Source of the DNA: Diaporthe sp. PMI_573
Lineage: Eukaryota > Ascomycota > Sordariomycetes > Diaporthales > Diaporthaceae
Length of the DNA stretch: 64,000 nt
Reading direction: 5' to 3'
Assembly: GCA_021399435.1 (NCBI GenBank)
Contig: JAJTUP010000076.1
Coordinates: 209,285-273,284, forward strand
Shown here: positions 43,640 to 53,594 of the stretch, in pieces
Position numbering within the stretch: the stretch's first letter is position 1
Layout of the letters: every line of letters begins with the position of its first letter
Translations under genes and position numbers: made by a program
Notes under the pieces: model-generated
What the model saw: only the letters and a program-made list of their open reading frames with translations
Databases searched by the model: none
Told to the model about the DNA's origin: nothing

Positions 43640-45501
43640 ACGTGAAACACCAACGAGCGGCGCACCCCAACGAACGGCGCGCTTTTCCAGAAACTGTCAT
43701 GGCCCACCTTCTAACCGCGTTTTCTCGCGCCACATCCTAAAATGGGCAAAACAAAAGAATCCACTATTCAGCTTGCTATCCAAGCTATTCAAAAAGACCC
43801 AAAACTAAGCACAAGACGTGCATCTCGAATATACGCGATACCCGAAACGACCCTCCGCTCCAGAATGGCCGGCCGAACTGCGCGACAAGATACCCACCCC
43901 AACAACAAGAGATTAACAAAAACAGAAGAGGAGGTCATTGTTCAATATGTACTTGACTGGGACTCCCGAGGATATTCACTTGTCCTCGTGGATGTGGAAG
44001 ATATGGCCAACTCTTTGCTCCGCGACCGTGGCGGCGGTGCTGTCGGGAAGAACTGGGCGCAAAGATTTGTCGCGTCAGAATCACGTCTCAAAACACGCGT
44101 CAACCGCATGTACGACTACCGGAGGGCCCTATGCGAAGATCCAGACGTGATTAACGCGTGGTTTGACCTTGTGTCAAACACATGTGCGAAATATGGGATC
44201 CTGGATGGCGACACCTACAACTTTGATGAGACAGGCTTCATGATGGGTGTTGGTGCACCCAAGACAGTGATTACAGGTGCAGATCGACGTGGACAAGCAA
44301 AATCAATACAGCCTGGAAATCGTCAATGGGCAACAGGTATTGAACTAGTCAGCGCGGATGGGTGGGTTGGCCCGCCCATGCTGATTGTCAAGGCTAAGGT
44401 ACACCTTGCAAGTTGGTATACTGAGGGCGGCCTCCCCGACGACTGGGTCATTGAAACAAGCCCAAATGGATGGACAAACGATGAGATTGCTATGGAATGG
44501 ATTGAGCATTTCGATAAATACACTGCACCACGCACAACAGGTGCCTATCGGCTATTGATACTAGACGGACATGGAAGTCACCATTCTACGGATTTTGAGA
44601 GATACTGCAAGGCAAAGAGGATCGTTACTCTTTGTATGCCTCCTCATTCATCTCATCTACTTCAGCCACTAGATGTTGGGTGTTTTGGTCCATTGAAAAA
44701 GGCATACGGCGGAGAAATCAACCAATTCAGCAAGGCCCGGATTACACACATCGACAAGACAAAGTTCTTTCTCGCCTTCCACACTGCACACAACAAGGTT
44801 TTCAAGCCAGAAACTATTAAGGGAGGTTTTAGAGGAGCAGGCCTTGTCCCATTTAACCGGGAAGTAGTACTTTCTAAGCTGGATATCAAGATACGGACAC
44901 CAACATCACGACCATGCTCCCCAATCCTACCTGCACCTTGGGTCTCCCAGACACCACACAATTCAACACAAGCAGTTTCTCAATCAACTTTAATTAAGGA
45001 TCGAATCTCTCATCATCAAGGAAGCTCTCCGACACCAATTTTGACTGCTGTTGATCGGTTGGCAAAGGGCACACAGTCATCAGCCCATGCAGTGTCCCTG
45101 TTGACACAGGAGAACAAGACCCTTCGAGACGCAAATGCAGCACTTTCAAAGCGTCGCTCGGCCAAAAGAACATATCTGCAGTCAGGAGGGTCACTTACCA
45201 CACAAGACGCCCAAAAGATAATTGATTCAAATGCAAAGGGGAAGCGGCCAGCTGGCGAAATGAGTGGGGGCGCTGATGAGGCGGTCCGCCGCGGACCGAC
45301 TGTTCGACGGTGTGGTAACTGCGGAAAAGCCTGGGCACAATGCGCGAACATGTGAAGAAGATGAAGAATTGTCTGATGTATCTAGTTCTGATTAGTTTTA
45401 ATTAATTTCAATTGATGTGGTGCTGCAATTCGGGTTGTTATGGTTGTTGTCCAGAAAAGCGCGCCGTTCGTTGGGGTGCGCCGCTCGTTAGTGTTTCACG
45501 T
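43640..45501 (+). mobile_element. Second complete Fot1/pogo-type element with TA duplication
   Basis: 1862 bp flanked by TA at 43638-43639 and 45502-45503. The inverted ends start ACGTGAAACAC and continue about 45 bp through the motifs AACGAGCGGCGC and AACGAACGGCGC. It shares the first five bases (ACGTG) and transposase family with the element at 21041, but its ends are otherwise different, so it is a sister family rather than a copy. Confidence 0.9.
43742..45395 (+). pseudogene. pogo/Fot1 transposase, frameshift in the last 20 codons
   Basis: From ATG at 43742: psq-like helix-turn-helix (RRASRIYAIPETTLRSRM), CENP-B-type region (WAQRFVASESRLKTRVNR), and the DDE core with NFDETGFMMG, LILDGHGSH and HSSHLLQPLDVGCFGPLK. 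The frame shifts at an AAAA run, 45325-45328, inside the CCHC zinc knuckle (CGNCGK), giving an early stop at 45353-45355. In the other frame the knuckle pattern resumes and ends at 45395. The catalytic core is intact, so only the knuckle is affected. A base-calling error in the A-run cannot be excluded. Confidence 0.85.
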
Positions 45502-45548
45502 TATCGGAAAAACTAAATTACAGGGGTCTTTTTTAGTTTTTCCGATAT
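45502..45548. repeat. Short hairpin next to the pogo end
   Basis: TATCGGAAAAACTA at 45502 and its inverse TAGTTTTTCCGATA at 45534 flank an 18-bp loop. AT-rich, no coding. Two TGTCCGGCTGGGTG copies follow near 45700-45730. Confidence 0.6.
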
Positions 45549-45819
45549 AACTAATTTTATATAAAAGGTAGAAATCTGAAATTTCATATATAGATTTATT
45601 ATATAAATCTCTATCGATACTGAAATTTTCATCCCAATTAGGCCTAGTTTGAAGAAGTAGGTAGGGTTGGCACGGACGTTTTTTGTATGTAAAAAAAGTG
45701 TCCGGCTGGGTGATATGTCCGGCTGGGTGGTAAACCACGTTAGTGTTTTTTAATTCGGGTATATAGGGCGGTATGATTAGTCATGAAAAGGTGCGCGGAA
45801 TCCATTTGAGGGTGCGCGA

Positions 45820-46876
45820 ATATCCGGATTCAATATCAATTGGTCTAGCCCCGATCCAGCCGCTCGAGCTTCAGCTGCTCTGGCAGAGCTCAAAAGACTC
45901 TTTGGAGAGGCACCAGGCCATCTCGTAGTGATGTTCCAAGAAGTTTGCGCCGAGTCTCTTCAGGTAATTCTTGAAGACTCTTGGGTGCGAGGAAATTTCG
46001 CCCTCTCCAACACACGCCCCCCGGACTCGCTTTACACAGATGTTCCTGGGAGTCTTTCACCTTGCGCAATATCGATTGGGACGCGGCTCTTTATTTCACT
46101 CTCATGATGATGCCGAGGGATCTTGACGTCGTGAAATGCTTCCGTGCGCCATTCAGACCAGCATGGGGCGCGACGCACTAGTGATTGACATACCAATGAT
46201 GGATTCCGAAGAAGCGAAACATTCCACAGAGTCTTTTCGTCTTTGCACGACACACCTGGAAAGCCTGGAGTATGGGCAAAGTTACCGTCGCGGCCAACTA
46301 GCCACGATCTCGGCCCTGCTCAAAGGAACATCAGTTCTGGGGTCCCAGATTGTTGCCCGCCTTGTGGGTGGTGACATGAACGCTATAGATCGACCGGAGC
46401 ATGAATTTCATCGGCAGAAAGACATTGCATTGAGTGATGTGTGGGAATGCTTTCTCGCCCCATCGATACCGACCCGAAAACCGTTCCAGAAGGACCTCTC
46501 CTATGGCCGAGCCAGAGGCAACACATTGGGCTATCAGTCAAACGACAAGCGGAATCGAAAGAGATTGGATGAATTCTTCTACACTGGGTCAATGGAAGTG
46601 ACTGCCTTGGACGACATCCACGACGTGACTGGAAACCTGGGACGATTGGGAATTGACTTCAAGACAGACGTGGAGGTCTGGGAATACGACACAGGGCTAT
46701 GTTCTGTTGTACGAGGGAGGCTTGTAGACAAGACACAGAAGGAGTACTATTCCGAAAGAACCATGCTCAGGCTGCTAGAGAATATCCAATTTTCTGGAGG
46801 GACTGAATGTGGAGGACTCGGAGAAGGCCACGGCCATGAGAATCTTAGACCCGGAAAATATTGCACCCGAAACTGA
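45820..46876 (+). pseudogene. Endonuclease/exonuclease/phosphatase (TDP2-like) gene with two frameshifts
   Basis: Three overlapping frames form one EEP-fold protein: FNINWSSPDPAARASAALAE and LVVMFQEVCAESL (frame 1, to about 46050), FTLRNIDWDAALYFTLMMMP (frame 2), then TSMGRDALVIDIP, TTHLESLEYG, LVGGDMNAID and RLDEFFYTG (frame 3, to 46876). The MFQE glutamate, THLES and GGDMNAID motifs are the metal-binding and catalytic parts of the family (phosphodiester hydrolysis; TDP2 acts on protein-DNA adducts). Each switch needs one missing base, near 46045 and near 46150. The N-terminus is also absent. Likely inactive, unless the base calls are wrong. Confidence 0.65.
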
Positions 46877-47030
46877 TAACGCCTCTCAAGCGACATTTAC
46901 CTGAGAACAATGTGACCTTACTGATCGAATTTCCACTCCTCCATATCGTCTCGTTTCTCAAGCGACATTGCCCGCTATCGGCTGTGGTCAAGACGTCCTC
47001 ATCCCACACCGGCTTTGGGAATAATGATCG

Positions 47031-47450
47031 TCAGCGACTCCCGGCTTCGCTTCTCATCTGTGCTTGGAGAGCATCAAACCGCTTGTAATTGTTCATGGCG
47101 TCCTCCTTAGTATGGCCGACCTTTTCCCGATCAGTTACATCCCCGCCGAGATTCCCAGCTGACTCTTTGACACCAACAAGAACACCCGCGTTCTGTGACC
47201 ACTGATGATTTACTAGCGCTGTCGCGCTAGCCACGCGATATGCACGTTGCTTTTCTGTGCTAATTCGCCCGGAATTCGGCGCCCGTGGACTGTAATCAGC
47301 GACAGAAGGCGAAGCATCTACGTCCTCACCATCGCTCTCATCTCCGCAAACATCGTCCACGTTCGTAGCCGATTCCGCTTCTGAGGATCCTGCAGCGGGA
47401 ATGATTATGAACTGGCTCGCGAAGTCTTGACGCGACTGTGGGGCTAAGGG
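47031..47450 (-). CDS. Unknown acidic-to-basic tail fragment
   Basis: The open frame runs from about 47450 (QDFASQFIIIPAAGSSEAES) through an acidic stretch (DESDGEDVDASPS) to KEDAMNNYKRFDALQAQMRS, ending at 47031. It looks like the C-terminal part of a larger protein; no start and no family recognised. Confidence 0.3.
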   Translation of the reverse strand, partial: PLAPQSRQDFASQFIIIPAAGSSEAESATNVDDVCGDESDGEDVDASPSVADYSPRAPNSGRISTEKQRAYRVASATALVNHQWSQNAGVLVGVKESAGNLGGDVTDREKVGHTKEDAMNNYKRFDALQAQMRSEAGSR

Positions 47451-47553
47451 TTAGGGTCCTTGTGACGGCCAGGTGGCTTGCCTACCATGGCTGCCGTCAC
47501 ACTACCCCCCTCCAAAACGCAGACACCGGGACGGTTTCGCGTAGCTAGTGACG

Positions 47554-47916
47554 TTATGTATGCCGTCTAGACCTGCTCTGCTTGCCTGTCTTTTCTGCCT
47601 TGTTATCGTCCGGGTGGTCGTCGTCTTCCTCGTCTGCTGCTGCAGACCAAATCCATTTTTGCAGTCGTAGCGGTGGACCGGGTGCTTCTGGGTGTTCTCG
47701 ATGGAAGGTCTCTAGGGCGGTACTCGATGGACTTCCCAACATTCTGAAGGGGGTTTTCTGTCGGTCTTCTGTCTGTCTTCTGGGACGCAGGGGGTGTAAT
47801 GGCTGCCTAGGACCGGGTGCTCGGCTGTCCCTGCTGGTTCCCCTGTGGTGCCTGTTATTTAATGATGAGCTTGGGTTTCTTCTGCTGAAAGTCTGAGCCG
47901 TGAAGGAAGGATCCAT
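47554..47916 (-). CDS. Small unknown basic protein
   Basis: 120 residues from ATG at 47916, Arg/Pro-rich (RAPGPRQPLHPLRPRRQ), then ETFHREHPEAPGPPLRLQKW and an acidic patch. Not recognised. Coding is possible but not proven. The flanks 46877-47030 and 47917-48420 hold no other supported feature besides CAGTA-type simple repeats near 48280-48310. Confidence 0.3.
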   Translation of the reverse strand: MDPSFTAQTFSRRNPSSSLNNRHHRGTSRDSRAPGPRQPLHPLRPRRQTEDRQKTPFRMLGSPSSTALETFHREHPEAPGPPLRLQKWIWSAAADEEDDDHPDDNKAEKTGKQSRSRRHT

Positions 47917-48420
47917 ACAGGGCTGGTTTCGCGACTCCTTCGCGCACGATTCTTAATTCTCGAGCCGCTTTCTCACATGGTCGCCGCCGCCGGTGCTGAC
48001 TTTATTGCTAGGAAGGTCGTCCGTACCCAAGAACATTGAACGGATGAGATTGTGTGTCTGTACGCGTATCTGGACTGTTGCGATGAGAAGCTAGGGGCTG
48101 CGTGTCAGGCGCAGTGCACTGGATGGAGCAAGAGAATTTGACGAGCTTAAGGATGAGCTCTAAAAGAGTACCTATGTATAGAGTAAGATGTACTGTCGAC
48201 GAGGCAGCTTATCAACCAGGGGTATTCTATGTGGGGTAAGCTTGCTAGTGGGGAGAGATGAAGGCTGTAGGTTTATTTTACAGTACAGTATAGTACAGTG
48301 CAGTATGTATGAGGTTTGTTAGTTGCGCACCGCCAACACGCATCGAGAAAAGACAGAGGGGGGTCCACCATATACAGCGAAACCCGTAAACGGCTCCTTC
48401 CAGAGAGCGCTATTGGATTT

Positions 48421-48679
48421 CCGGGTTTTGCGGTTTTGCTGTTTGAGTTTGGAGGTCGGGGGCGCATATGCAAACATCCTTCGCTGTCTCCCAAGGAGAT
48501 TGCGTGTCTGAGTTTGGTACCGCCAATCCCAAACCCAGATTTCTAAAATCCAATAGGCAACTAAACTGCCTTGTTTTTGTGTACGCGTTTTTGAAGTGCA
48601 GTCATCCAATCATACAAAAGTGTCTGGGAATATCTATCTAGGTAAGGTAGATAACCAAAAAAAAAGAGTTGAAGGTATA
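48421..48679 (-). repeat. Dispersed repeat copy B (inverse of 5945-6201)
   Basis: About 259 bp, almost identical to copy A in reverse orientation. This copy also carries CTATTGGATTT at about 48410 and its inverse AAATCCAATAG at about 48547, so part of it is bounded by an 11-bp inverted repeat. Copy A has only the inner one. Confidence 0.75.
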
Positions 48680-49019
48680 CGGACACTCTCGACCACATAC
48701 GCCGCCTCATCCACCCTCACCAGTACGCTTTACTGCACGATCGACACCTCAAGGGTGGAGGAAGATGCCAGCGGTCAGATCTTAGCCGGTGGGGTTTCGA
48801 GGCGCAGTGGCAGGCCGACTGCCCTTGTTTTTACGCGCGTCTGGCGGCCTGAAATCTAGCTCCTGGTCTGCATCTTTGTTTAACTCGGCTAAAATTGCTC
48901 GTGCTTTACATTAATGTATAGTCTTTGAAGAGAACTTTTAAATACCAAGGTAAGTTGCTTAAGATAACCATGTGTCGATTGAGCCGAAGCTAAAAGGCTA
49001 GAACGCAAGAGGGCGCGAA

Positions 49020-49258
49020 AGGAGAAGAGAACCGACTATATTTCCAAGCATTACATCGAAGTGGTATTCCGAGAGCGGAATCCCTTTCCGGCGTGGATAT
49101 CTCTTCCACGGCCCACCTGGAACAGGTAAAACATCACTTTCGTTCGCGCTTGCCGGTATCTTTGGGCTTCAGATTTACGTCAACAGCCTTGTCGACCCGT
49201 CACTTGCGGAGGAGATCCTGCTAGGATTCTTCAACTCGCTACCACGCAGATGTGTCAT
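49020..49258 (+). pseudogene. BCS1-like AAA ATPase fragment
   Basis: A short plus-strand piece reads GYLFHGPPGTGKTSLSFALA, then GIFGLQIYVNSLVDPSLAEE and FFNSLPRRCVM. This is the Walker A region and following strand of fungal BCS1-like AAA proteins. Upstream residues are out of frame, and after RRCVM the match ends. The Walker B and later motifs are absent. The surrounding 48680-49823 has no other supported gene. Confidence 0.6.
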
Positions 49259-49823
49259 GCATTTTACTGTACTGGATATCTCAGTACAGTACAGTACTTG
49301 CTCTCCGAATGTCAATCTTTTTTTGGGAGCTATCTCTTGGACAGGTACTTTACATAAATACGAAAATCTCTGGTTTGTATTATGAAATTATCATAAGTCT
49401 TGTTCCAAAGTACTTCTTAAATACGTTGGATTTCAGAACTCTAGTACCTATAGAACGATAGCCAGATCAAAGAAAATACTTTCCCACATATTATTGCATT
49501 TTGCGAGGGGAAAATACTTCACAGACCGACTGCTGTGATGAGGATGGAATTGTTTGAATCTCTTGCCGGCCAAGATTATGAGCATTGGCTGTTACCAATG
49601 ACAACATATACGACGACGTCTTTTATAGTACGTATACCAAGATCAATTCCTCTGAACGGCTGTAACAAATGAATAGCTAATCCGTCAGACAATTACTTTG
49701 CCTACTGAAATGGATGGTGGAGTCGAGTAAACAGCGATTCCCGATCTGAGTTTTCTCGTGTTACATTTCCAAAGTTCGGGAAATGCAGGTCCTGTATTAC
49801 TGGCTCAGTGTAGTCATGGGTTT

Positions 49824-50123
49824 TCAGTGGAAATAAGATCGTGGGATTAGTGTACAACAAAGCAATCGCTCATTGGAAACCTCGTCCCGGATGATTTTCC
49901 CTGCAATTTTGACACCATCTTTAGTGCTCCACAGGTATGCTTTGACTTGTTTCTCAGTGCCTGGGACTTTGTAGGCACAGTATAAAGTCTGAGCATTGTC
50001 AGAGAAGCAGAGGCCAACAATCCTCTCAAAATCTGCAATATACCCAGAGTCTCCACGCGCACAGTTCATTAAACTGTCAAATGTAAGTCCCACTTTAGAA
50101 CCAACCGTTAGTCCCGCGAGCAC
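49824..50123 (-). pseudogene. Possible WD40-like repeat fragment
   Basis: Open frame containing RIVGLCFSDNAQTLYCAYKV and VKAYLWSTKDG, the spacing of one WD40 or other beta-propeller blade. Only one blade is seen, with no start and no context. It may be the tail of a lost NLR-like gene. Low confidence. Confidence 0.25.
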
Positions 50124-50129
50124 CGCGAC

Positions 50130-50696
50130 GCTGAACCAGAGCGATTACGGCCCACTGCGCAAGTTCCCGGCGCCCGTCGCCATCGAGACAAAGACTGCTG
50201 GCGGTGATATCGAGGAGGCCAAGGTGCAGCTCGGCGTATGGACCGCGGCCTGGTTCAAGAGGATGGCGGACCTAGACAGGCAGTCCAAAAGCAAAGGTCT
50301 ACGGATAAAGATGAAGACGTCGCCGAGGTCGTTAGGTGTGCCATTGTTGTTAATTGAGGGCCATAGGTGGTCCCTCTATGTTGCTTGTGAGAACGACGCT
50401 GACATTGTAAGTCCCTCTCCATTTCACCATTTTCCTCTATCGATACTCTGTCGGTCATATATCTATCACCTCTAGAACCCATTGGCTTCTGTACGATTCT
50501 GATGGCATGGTCCTTTCTACACCAGATTATCTACGGGCCTGAAGAGATAAGACACACAAACACGATTGCCGGACTCTACAAATTGGTAGCGTGTCTGAAG
50601 GCTACTGGGAACTGGATTAGGACCTCATTTTGGCCGTGGTTGAGGCAGCATACTGTTCCAACTCCTCCAGTGGATTTTATTTCCTCTTACAATTAG
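50130..50696 (+). pseudogene. PD-(D/E)XK nuclease-like domain fragment (PDDEXK_12 type)
   Basis: The plus strand reads PAPVAIETKTAGGDIEEAKV, QLGVWTAAWFKRM, a linker, then LLLIEGHRWSLYVACENDAD up to a GTAAGT donor at 50407. After a CACCTCTAG acceptor at about 50475, coding resumes (IAGLYKLVACLKATGNWIRT), though one base out of frame. Ordered blocks (IETK, QLGVW, a central EGHRW strand and a final helix) match the C-terminal nuclease-like domain frequent in fungal accessory genes. The catalytic E-x-K (IETK) is visible. The N-terminal half is missing. Confidence 0.5.
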
Positions 50697-51473
50697 CAAC
50701 TGGTCACCCCGCCCGCGAGACGATGCTCTGTCCACGTCTTGTCAATGACTGACCGGTCACGGCAGGTTGGGTTCCAACCGATCCGCATTACATTGAAGCC
50801 ATGTCAATTTTTAGGTGATTGTAATTGAGACGCGTAGACGTTTCGTATCGAGGATGGTGGCAAGCCTGAGTGGGAAAGGTTTGGCGAAATGTGCGTCTTC
50901 CCTGTCGGCATTTCTGCCTTAGTTGATAAAAGCAAGGATCGGCTAATCTAACCACGATTGGTCAGTGTCTTGGGTTGAAATAAGGTGACGACTGCTGCGA
51001 GGCACGCGGTCGTGAGAGTCTGTAAGTTTGTTAGAGGGGCTGTTGAAGGAGCCCGTCCTCTTGTCGTCCGGCGTCCACATAAGAGGGACTCGCACACAGC
51101 GGTTGAACACTACACCGCTGAAGCGGATCCCGAGATGTGCGGGTATTGGCATCGAAAGCATGTCGGGAAACATTGTTGACAATGCTCTCTCGAGTGCGGC
51201 CGGCTGGTCTGGGCTGGGATCCGCAGTCAGGACGGTGGTAAGTTGTCGGGTGCAGGGGACACAGATGTAGTCTACATTAGTAATGCGTTGCCTTCCGATC
51301 AGGCTATAAAAGCCTGCCTTCCACTCGCTTTTTAAACACACTCTTTAGAAAATGAATCAACTCATCTTTTCTCTGATAATTTTATATTTTTGGTCAATTG
51401 GTATTCTTTAAAACCTTTCCACCACGTCTTTGCACTGTGATATCTAGTATCATTCTGGCGATAGCCTTCGGCG
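50697..51473. other. Intergenic, one unassigned minus-strand open frame
   Basis: A 132-codon minus-strand frame (51341-50943) contains NVDYICVPCTRQLTTVLTAD and is not recognised; it may be a decayed exon. Nothing else seen. Confidence 0.3.
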
Positions 51474-52331
51474 TTACAGCATTCCCAGACATCCCTCAGC
51501 ATTTGACCCTCCTGCTTCCTGAACCAGAACCGTTCTTACATGCTTTATTACGTCCTGCGTCAGTTTTGAGTCATCTGCTATGCTCAATCTGGCTGCTAAC
51601 TCCCCATACTGCTGCAAAGTATTGGAGACATGGATCAGTTCAGGAGAACAAATACGAAAGACCTCATGGGAGAGAGATCGGAGTTGACCACTTGTTATAC
51701 AAGTCCTATTTCTAAGAGATAGTAAGCATCACGAAGCAAGAAGTGAACAAGGGCAGATATACATAATTTTTTCAGCCAGTTCTGTAAGTGCAAATAAGAG
51801 GAGCGGTGATGTGCTGAGTAGGGTCGCCCAACGGTTAGCAAATCGTTTAGCCGCGGACGCATCGTTGAGGAACATATTGATAATGATAGTTGCGTTCCCC
51901 TGACCACTTTTCCCATTTACCATTCCATCTCGACGACCATTTTCAATTAATTCATTAACCGCAGCTATCACCCGCGTTAGTTGAAAATAAGCAAGTCTTG
52001 ACTGGTAAAGGTTTTCCGGCTTTATGATTATGTCGCCCAAAGCCCTCACCGCATCTCCGACACGACTATCCGTATATGTAACGTTATATGGTAAAGATGT
52101 TTTTCGCAATAACAAAATCCAGGTTCTATATATTGCCTCGCAATTATCCGCAAAGTATTGCCTGCAATCGCTTCTGATCAGAGCTTGGGCGAGTGTGCTA
52201 ATGCCTGAGGGATATCTTGCTAGACGGCGTATATTCAGTTGTTGGTTTCTTTGGGCTTCATCAGCCTGGAGAACAACTTCGGATGACTGCATAGCATAGA
52301 CCTTGTCCAGTAACAATGTGCAAAAAAGCAT
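51474..52331 (-). CDS. Unknown helical protein, two exons
   Basis: Exons 52331-51763 and 51711-51474 join across a 51-bp intron (GTATAT to CTCTTAG), giving about 268 residues with no break. The first 15 residues (MLFCTLLLDKVYAMQ) are mildly hydrophobic and could be a weak signal peptide. The rest is helix-rich: ADEAQRNQQLNIRRLARYP, YQSRLAYFQLTRVIAAVNEL, ANRWATLLSTSPLLLFALTE, ELIHVSNTLQQYGELAARLS. I do not recognise a family. It is one of the few unbroken genes in the 25-58 kb stretch, which suggests it is maintained or recent. Confidence 0.55.
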
Positions 52332-52575
52332 GCGCTAAAGAGCAAACTCTTATTAAGAATTCTCGGCGGCGTGGGCAAGCACTGTATAAATAATGAACAG
52401 GTGCGAATCAGAGGATCCAGCTTTTTAAGATTCTGGCATTGCCTGGTATTGGTTTCTGGTATGCAGGCTCCTGAATCCGTTATGGGTTCGGTATTCCTGA
52501 ATCCGGTTTCTTCGTATATAGATTCCGGGTTCATGCATCCGCGGAACCAAATTTTGGGTTCCAGGTCCCTGGTTG

Positions 52576-52840
52576 CTAGTCTTGGCGTAGGATGCGTGGG
52601 TCTAGGTTACTAGCATGACGGCTCCTGAATCCACGATCCTGGAATGGGAATGCCGGGACCTGGGTTTCTGGCATGCAGGTTCCTGAACCCGGGAATATCG
52701 GTATGCCTGGATCTAGGTTACTAGCATGCAGGCTCCTGAATCCGTGATCCTGGAATGGGGATGCTGGGACCTGGGTTTCTGGCATGCAGGTTCCTGAATC
52801 CGAAATCCTGGGACGAGGATGCCTGTACAATGTTCTCAAG
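52576..52840. repeat. Minisatellite with 111-bp period
   Basis: About 2.3 copies. TCTAGGTTACTAGCATG recurs at 52601 and 52712, with an inner half-repeat (GCATGCAGG then TTCCTGAA). The 111 bp equals 37 codons, so a minus-strand frame stays open (CMPETQVPA, HASNLDPGI repeats). Variant units extend left to about 52440. Confidence 0.75.
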
Positions 52841-53594
52841 GTAATGTGGATTCTGAGTCCTGAAGATTCAAAATGACATTAGTTGATTGCTTGACCTAAC
52901 GACTTCGTAGCTCATACACACGCACATACACACGATTTATTAACGCCCGGGTGGCAGAGTCGAAAGGTGATCACTGGTCACCCAAAGCCCTTACATACTT
53001 GAATCAGACTGTATGGCATTCCTTTTCCGTCATCACGTTCCTGTGTGGGGTCCCGGGGTTAGTAGTCTTTTGACTACTCTGGAGTTAGTTTCGGTCAGCA
53101 GGGCTGGTGCTGAGAGTATTGAAGCGCCGGAGATGCTACACCAATCAATTCAGGGCACAAAAGTCAGGACATGCGTCCCGTGTGTGAGTCATGCAAAACA
53201 GGGTTCACAAATAGGCAGTGCAGTATGGTATGAATCATACCGGGCCGCTTGCCTGAAAACTTAATAACGAAATTACATGGTCTATATACTGTAGTAATGC
53301 TGTGCAGTACTGTGAAGAAGCATGCGACGTATTGGTCGTGTTGTGTTTGCAGATTTCCCTATCAGATATCTACCCCTAAATACTTTTGTCAAATATACAT
53401 ACCGCTATAAGGATATCGCTCAAGAAGAGCGGTCCAAGGCGGACCGCCCCTCGAAGGGATCACGTAATCTAGTGCCGGGACAAAACCAGCCCCTTGAAGC
53501 GGGGACTGGAGCCTAGGCGAAGTCAGACAGAACACAAGACACACACAGTGAACAACCAATCCACAAGTTCCTAAGATCACGTCCTATCATCAAC

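Noticed and set aside
48280..48310. CAGTA-type repeats as a telomere-like array
   Set aside because: Short, degenerate and unlike fungal telomeric TTAGGG repeats; just simple sequence.
53440..53585. Solo LTR bounded by GATCACGT at 53458 and 53573
   Set aside because: The two 8-bp matches lack TG...CA ends and no retrotransposon coding sequence is present in the window.
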